A DNA stretch of 18,385 bases, from contig CAZYME010000039.1 of NCBI GenBank assembly GCA_964648115.1, positions 1-18,385 of the forward strand, written 5' to 3'. Shown here piece after piece: positions 14,973 through 18,385 of the stretch. The position numbers were made by a program, and so were the translations under genes. Numbering within the stretch: the first letter of the stretch is position 1; each line of letters opens with the position of its first letter. The stretch is from CAZYME01 sp964648115. Its GTDB lineage: Bacteria > Pseudomonadota > Gammaproteobacteria > Legionellales > Legionellaceae. Under the pieces are notes generated by a model that saw only the letters and a list, made by a program, of their open reading frames with translations, had not been told where the DNA came from and did no database searches.

Positions 14973-15044
14973 TGAACGCAGTGAAGGATCTCCTGAATTG
15001 GTCTCAAATCTAAATTTGAGACTTACAATCCTTCACTGCGTTCA
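14973..15044. repeat. Nested perfect inverted repeat (family D hairpin)
   Basis: Outer arms TGAACGCAGTGAAGGAT (14973-14989) and its exact reverse complement (15028-15044) enclose a second perfect hairpin, GTCTCAAAT (15001-15009) and ATTTGAGAC (15014-15022). The left flank CCACGTCATCACTGAAC recurs in part at 2252-2267. It ends 39 bases from the stop of the convergent minus-strand gene and could act as a transcript end for both flanking genes, but there is no T-run. Confidence 0.8.
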
Positions 15045-15083
15045 GGATGAGGTACCTGGGAAGTTAAGAATAATCTAAGGATT

Positions 15084-15635
15084 CTACAAACCTGGCCTAT
15101 TACCACCAGGAAAAACAGCCGTACTAGAATCATATTTTTCGCCAGAATGCACCCAAAGTGTAAATCCTGAACCAGATAAAACACCTCTACTTCTCAGATA
15201 GCGCGTTGTTTCCGAAGATGCATCCAGAACAGTGATAACACCTTTTGTTGGATTACCAGAAAAGATAGAACTTAAACTTGGAGGAATACGGCCAGATGCA
15301 TTTTCCTCTAGAAGACTTCTTGCAAATGCATCCCTTGTAGAGCCATCCATTGTTTGCATCAAATCAGACAGCTTAGCTGGAGTAACTATATCGGGATATT
15401 TTTTTGCCAGAATAGTCACTGCTTTAGCATTACCATTTGAAGCAGCATCAGTTGCTAATGCTTCTACGCGACTAGACGCTAGATTATCTATCTCAAGAGC
15501 CAATGCAGCATCGTATCCCTTGTGAATTAAGTCCCTAGGTGATAACCTGCCATCCGGATAATCAGCAATAGGCAAGACCCTGGATGAAGGCGCGCCTGAG
15601 CCGAAAAAGAAATTCAAAGCTCTTTTGCGGAACAT
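15084..15635 (-). CDS. Hypothetical helical-repeat protein, about 183 aa
   Basis: I do not recognise this gene. The frame is open from ATG 15666-15668, but that codon overlaps a consensus -10 box, so translation more likely starts at ATG 15633-15635 (MFRKRALNFFFG; GGGA 7 bases upstream) or at 15645-15647. The product has a basic, aromatic N terminus, then a helical middle (about residues 45-115) with an ankyrin-like or solenoid rhythm: ALATDAASNGNAKAVTILAK, then KYPDIVTPAKLSDLMQ. A Gly/Ser/Pro-rich C terminus ends PGGNRPGL. The helical motif resembles residues 186-225 of the 608-aa protein encoded divergently next door. No signal peptide or catalytic motif was seen. Being an accessory effector-like gene is inference from context. 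Confidence 0.65.
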   Translation of the reverse strand: MFRKRALNFFFGSGAPSSRVLPIADYPDGRLSPRDLIHKGYDAALALEIDNLASSRVEALATDAASNGNAKAVTILAKKYPDIVTPAKLSDLMQTMDGSTRDAFARSLLEENASGRIPPSLSSIFSGNPTKGVITVLDASSETTRYLRSRGVLSGSGFTLWVHSGEKYDSSTAVFPGGNRPGL

Positions 15636-15666
15636 ATAAAATCCCATTCTAATTAAAAAACTACAC

Positions 15667-15695
15667 ATTATAACTTACATATCTGTTCGTCACAA
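15667..15695 (-). promoter_or_regulatory. Sigma-70 promoter of the roughly 183-aa gene
   Basis: On the minus strand TTGTGA, a 17-base spacer, then TATAAT (15667-15672). It overlaps the first in-frame ATG (15666-15668), so the transcript should start near 15660 and exclude that codon. Confidence 0.55.
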
Positions 15696-15758
15696 GGAGC
15701 ATCGAATCGCCCCAAGGCAACCGCATGTAAGTTTTGATGCATTTATTTGTTAAAAAAT

Positions 15759-15836
15759 CCGTCTTTGTGAGCCTTGGCGAGGCAATCTAGCCTCATTAAG
15801 GTCATTGGATTGCTTCGCCAAGGCTCACAAAGACGG
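15759..15836. repeat. Large hairpin repeat between divergent effector-like genes (family C)
   Basis: Two 29-bp arms (15759-15787 and 15808-15836) are reverse complements at 28 of 29 positions around a 20-base loop. The arms run CCGTCTTTGTGAGCCTTGG through to GCAATC. The pattern resembles the widespread bacterial repeat with GTGAGC...GCAATC. A looser outer pair, GGCAACCGCAT near 15716 and ATGCGGTTACC near 15886, flanks it. Apart from this and the two promoters, the 349-base gap (15636-15984) holds nothing recognisable. Confidence 0.85.
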
Positions 15837-15923
15837 TTAATCACTTTCTAATTCTGCATTTAGATTTATTTTAAACCATAAGATGCGGTTACCCTGCAAA
15901 TCGTCCTGTCACAACCACTTAAA

Positions 15924-15959
15924 CTTGACTAAAGCTTAATTTTTATGACAAAATATAAT
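15924..15959 (+). promoter_or_regulatory. Promoter of the 608-aa gene: consensus -10 and possible weak PmrA box
   Basis: TATAAT at 15954-15959 puts the transcript start near 15966. Ten bases upstream of it lies CTTAATTTT (15935-15943), a near-perfect PmrA half-site. A degenerate half-site CTTGACTAA (15924-15932) is spaced exactly 11 bases before it. The distance from box to -10 is the same as for the 623-aa gene. The -10 is solid; PmrA control is tentative because one half-site is poor. Confidence 0.5.
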
Positions 15960-15984
15960 TCTTTTTGGTTTTTGGTGGGGCAGC

Positions 15985-17811
15985 ATGCAAAAAATTCGAA
16001 GCATAGTTGGGCGAGCTTTAGCTAGCAGCAGCTCCCTCGGCAGGATTGCTGGAAGGGCCCTAGTTGCTCCAGTTGCTCCAGTTGCTCCAGCTGCTCCAGC
16101 TGCTCCAGTTGTCCGTGTTGCCCGTGTTGCCCGTGTTGCCCGAGGTGCCCGAGCTGATGCTACTCGCTCCATGCACCTTTCAACTCGTAATGCTGCTACA
16201 CCTCCTCATCTACCAAATTTACCATCGATATCTGCAATTATTGGATTTTTTGGAACAGCCCTTACCTCTGCATTGGCAATGAATTTTTATACCCAAATCG
16301 ACTCGGATATAAGAAAAATAGGGCAACTCCGAGTTGAAAATTTGGATCAAATGGTTGAGATAGAAAAGAGAATGATTCAATCAGCCACTGAATTAATGCG
16401 TATTGGTGGAAAAAATACAGATGAAGCTGCTGTATTTGCGGAAACCATCAATATCGCGGTAGCAAGGGGTGACGCTCATGCATTCATTATTTACTTAAAT
16501 AAACTTGTATCATCTGGTCCCATATCTAATACCTATTTGGCTTTGTTGATAAGTTCATGTGCAAATCAAGGCAAAGCATCATTATTGAAAGTATTGGAAG
16601 AAAAATATGAAGTTAGTGATTTAATTGAACAAAACCAATTAGCAAAGGATTTATTACAGCATCCGGACCCTGCATATGTTGAACGCTTAACCAACCAATT
16701 TTTACAAGGCGTGGGAAGCATTAAAGTCGAAGGTACGCACGCAAAATTAGCACATTTTGCCAGACTAGACGGAAGCCAAGCTTCTGGTCGTGTTGAAAGG
16801 CCATTGGTTACAGGAGTTGAGCCGCTTGAGGATATAGGTTTAATGTTATCCTATCTGCGTGAACAACAACGCAAGAAAAATGATATTGAAGATAAATATG
16901 CAAACGTTGTCGCTTTAGAGCTTTTTAAAAATCAAGGAAATGATGGTTTGCGTGCATACTTAGAATCTCTTAAAGCAGTGGCGGAAACTGAGGGTACAAT
17001 TGACAGCACGTTTCTTATCCATGGTGCTCATTTTACATGCGGACAAATTAGAGTGGAAAAACGTGAGGATGGGGAATTTGACGTCCGATTATTTCATATA
17101 GACTCATTAGGAGGCGGGCTTGGCAACTTCCCTGGCTATTATATGGTACCAGCTTTTGAAGAAATCTTTCCCCAAAAAACATCGTACTATGTATCCGAGG
17201 TTAAGGAGCAGCATGCCAGCAAAGGCTGCTCGGTGTTCTCATTAATGCATGTCAGAGATTTAGTTAATTTTCAATCTGATATTTTTAGTTATATTGGACA
17301 ATATACTACCGGAACAAAGGAAGCGGTATACTACGGTGAAGATGACTATATAGCACATCCCATTAGCTACAACACTGTTTTACCACCACTTGCTTTTTCT
17401 AGAGCTAAACAGTCATTAAGGCGATCTGGATATGAGGACCAAGAGCAAGATGAGCATCAAAAATTTATTCTTGGTTATGCGGGTCTCTTCTTGGAAATCA
17501 ACCAGAGCCCGCCCAGCCGAAAAGCGGAGGTCAGTGAGCCTATAAATGTATTATCACCCATGACCTTGGAAGATTATATGCGCTTACATATCCGGCCAAA
17601 TGCCCAGGGAAAAGAACAAAATGACGCTCTTCGGCACGAGATTGCTGAATATGGCTATTCATTTTTACAATGGTTAGTAAAACAAACACCCCAGCAAATA
17701 CAAGAACATACGAAAGCGTTTACCGTCACAGCATTTGCAGATAAGCACCATCTATCAGCGGAAGAGGATTCTCATCTTACGGGCCATTCCTCCAGCGGAT
17801 TCAGAAATTAA
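15985..17811 (+). CDS. Candidate effector: CE-clan (YopJ/Ulp1-like) cysteine enzyme with mitochondrial-presequence-like N terminus
   Basis: A 608-residue protein. Residues 1-57 hold ten Lys/Arg and no Asp/Glu (MQKIRSIVGRALASSSSLGR, then VAP and VAR repeats), as in mitochondrial presequences. A hydrophobic stretch lies at 81-101 and helical, solenoid-like sequence at about 140-245. Residues 341-425 give the CE-clan order: His349 (IHGAHFTCGQIRVE), Asp373 (RLFHIDSLGG), Gln409, and Cys415 in EQHASKGCSVFSLMHVRDL. This compares with ECGIFSLA-type sequence in YopJ and DCGxF in Ulp1. The spacings 24 and 42 suit the clan. The product could be an acetyltransferase, a deubiquitinase/SUMO-type protease or another thiol hydrolase; the sequence cannot decide. 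ATG 15985 has GGTGGGG 4 bases upstream. A displaced copy of another gene's 3' end follows the stop. Confidence 0.83.
   Translation: MQKIRSIVGRALASSSSLGRIAGRALVAPVAPVAPAAPAAPVVRVARVARVARGARADATRSMHLSTRNAATPPHLPNLPSISAIIGFFGTALTSALAMNFYTQIDSDIRKIGQLRVENLDQMVEIEKRMIQSATELMRIGGKNTDEAAVFAETINIAVARGDAHAFIIYLNKLVSSGPISNTYLALLISSCANQGKASLLKVLEEKYEVSDLIEQNQLAKDLLQHPDPAYVERLTNQFLQGVGSIKVEGTHAKLAHFARLDGSQASGRVERPLVTGVEPLEDIGLMLSYLREQQRKKNDIEDKYANVVALELFKNQGNDGLRAYLESLKAVAETEGTIDSTFLIHGAHFTCGQIRVEKREDGEFDVRLFHIDSLGGGLGNFPGYYMVPAFEEIFPQKTSYYVSEVKEQHASKGCSVFSLMHVRDLVNFQSDIFSYIGQYTTGTKEAVYYGEDDYIAHPISYNTVLPPLAFSRAKQSLRRSGYEDQEQDEHQKFILGYAGLFLEINQSPPSRKAEVSEPINVLSPMTLEDYMRLHIRPNAQGKEQNDALRHEIAEYGYSFLQWLVKQTPQQIQEHTKAFTVTAFADKHHLSAEEDSHLTGHSSSGFRN
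16063..16152 (+). repeat. 9-bp coding tandem repeat, ten units
   Basis: Ten in-frame 9-mers: GTTGCTCCA x3, GCTGCTCCA x2, GTTGTCCGT, GTTGCCCGT x2, GTTGCCCGA, GGTGCCCGA. They encode (VAP)3(AAP)2 VVR (VAR)3 GAR, residues 27-56 of the 608-aa protein. The unit length preserves the frame, so copy-number change would alter only the length and charge of the N-terminal segment. Confidence 0.93.
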
Positions 17812-17867
17812 TTCTGCGCCGAGGGATAGGCATTCTTACTGCTTGTGACCAAATAGGCATAGCTACA

Positions 17868-18038
17868 GCACTCGCTCCCTTATTGGCAGGAGTAGGAGTA
17901 GAATTATTACTGGCAGCAACAGCTCTAACTTGCTATAGCTTTTTTTCTTCAAAATCTCCCGGGAATCCAGTCGTCGCTACTAGCAATAATCGGGCAGCAG
18001 ATCAACCGCCAGCACTGGAAATGGCCGTTGCCCTGTAA
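17868..18038 (+). pseudogene. Displaced copy of the 3' end of the 653-aa gene
   Basis: Bases 17868-18038 align without gaps to 14461-14631 (constant offset 3407). The first 61 bases match at about 47 positions and the last 110 at about 107 (hand counts); 66 consecutive bases (17929-17994) are identical. The peptide keeps the membrane helix, the stretch SSKSPGNPVVATSNN and the tail ALEMAVAL, and has its own TAA. There is no start codon or ribosome site. Its frame is offset from the 608-aa gene, whose stop is only 56 bases upstream, so it is not translated as part of that protein now. Weak similarity may extend back to about 17814 with a 4-base gap. It is either a decayed C-terminal module of the 608-aa gene or a remnant of a lost paralogue. 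Confidence 0.8.
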
Positions 18039-18084
18039 CTAGAGCGCAGCGCCCCCCGCCTTTATGAACAAGGTGATCCCTTCG

Positions 18085-18222
18085 CCCCGCGAGGGGAGAA
18101 GGTGCCCGACAGGGTGGATGAGGGGTGATCCAATATTTATAACAAAAAGTAATTTTTTTGATTTGATCTACCCTCATCTGCCCTGTCGGGCATCCTCTCC
18201 CATCAATTGGCGAGGAACCTAC
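18085..18222. repeat. Hairpin repeat element, family B, full copy
   Basis: Arms 18094-18124 and 18171-18201 (31 bp each) are inverted repeats at about 27 positions, beginning GGGAGAAGGTGCCCGACAGG. The spacer contains TTGATCTACC (18163-18172), as in the copy at 4636-4755. It follows the gene fragment, just as the half copy at 14862 follows the intact gene, so tail and repeat may have been duplicated together. Confidence 0.8.
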
Positions 18223-18329
18223 AATTTTTAATCTGTGCAAAAAAAAACAAAATTTTGCCCATATGAGAGTTGTACCCAAATATTGCAGGGCCAGATCATG
18301 AGTGATCATTATTTATCTTAATGTCTACG

Positions 18330-18385
18330 TACCGCGCTTTATGCGCGGTATCCAGAAATTTTGCTAGATTCCTGGATCCTGCGGT
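18330..18385. repeat. Palindromic repeat, runs off window edge
   Basis: A perfect 8-bp stem TACCGCGC (18330-18337) and GCGCGGTA (18343-18350) with a 5-base loop, followed by an inverted pair ATCCAG...CTGGAT (about 18350 and 18372). This resembles the common CTGGAT-CCGCGG-type intergenic repeats and is cut off by the end of the window. Nothing else is seen in 18223-18329. Confidence 0.6.

Noticed and set aside
14763..14975. 70-codon open frame after the 653-aa gene
   Set aside because: It is composed of pieces of repeat families A and B, with no ribosome site and no sensible protein composition.
15985..16070. N terminus of the 608-aa protein as a bacterial Sec or Tat signal peptide
   Set aside because: There is no hydrophobic core of sufficient length in the first 30 residues, no signal-peptidase site and no RR-motif. 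Arg residues are spread along the whole segment instead.
16063..16152. Tandem array considered as a CRISPR-like array
   Set aside because: The units are 9 bp, contiguous and in frame with a coding sequence, with no spacers and no cas genes nearby.
15936..16172. Minus-strand frame with collagen-like Gly/Ala/Thr triplets
   Set aside because: The triplets are the antisense reading of the 9-bp tandem repeat in the 608-aa gene; the frame has no promoter or ribosome site.
17980..18309. 109-codon minus-strand frame
   Set aside because: It runs antisense through the duplicated gene tail and the family-B hairpin; its sequence is explained by those.

Overview
This window looks like a Legionella (or close Legionellales) chromosome. 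It combines conserved gammaproteobacterial genes (groES/groEL, dsbD, rimO, glnE) with large, AT-rich, unfamiliar genes. Those genes carry eukaryote-directed features: a bipartite nuclear localisation signal, an ankyrin-like segment, a CE-clan-like cysteine catalytic signature behind a mitochondrial-presequence-like N terminus, and multi-pass membrane and coiled-coil proteins. One of them is preceded by a good match to the Legionella PmrA box, and a second by a weaker match. The genus is inferred from gene content and motifs, not from a search.

Layout. 1-1334: groES-groEL on the minus strand (groEL runs off the left edge), behind a near-consensus sigma-32 promoter. 1437-2162: a minus-strand gene for a 241-aa protein with a perfect bipartite NLS, a candidate nuclear effector, between groES and dsbD. 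2378-4141: dsbD. 4232-4627: a small DUF4156-type lipoprotein. 4636-5130: a hairpin repeat plus a DUF559 (Vsr-like) nuclease gene bracketed by inverted repeats. 5197-6498: rimO. 6533-9265 (minus): glnE. 9349-10095: a periplasmic amino-acid-binding protein with no permease beside it. 10173-10439 (minus): an 88-aa unknown.

The right half (about 10.5-18.1 kb) is an accessory block of candidate Dot/Icm effectors separated by palindromic repeats. It holds a 623-aa multi-pass membrane protein (10639-12510, PmrA box), a 653-aa protein with an ankyrin-like segment and a two-helix membrane tail (12670-14631), a roughly 183-aa helical-repeat protein on the minus strand (15084-15635), and a 608-aa protein with a His/Asp/Gln/Cys signature of the YopJ/Ulp1 type (15985-17811). 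A second copy of the 3' end of the 653-aa gene lies directly behind the 608-aa gene, which suggests shuffling of effector C termini.

At least five repeat families occupy the gaps. Three copies or part-copies of one roughly 130-bp hairpin element are present, one of them attached to the DUF559 gene. A second palindromic element interrupts one of the two paralogous 3' regions and is flanked there by 11-bp direct repeats. The housekeeping genes are ordinary. The effector block, the shared tail and the repeat-borne nuclease are the parts worth attention. No tRNA, rRNA, CRISPR array, transposase or integrase was seen.
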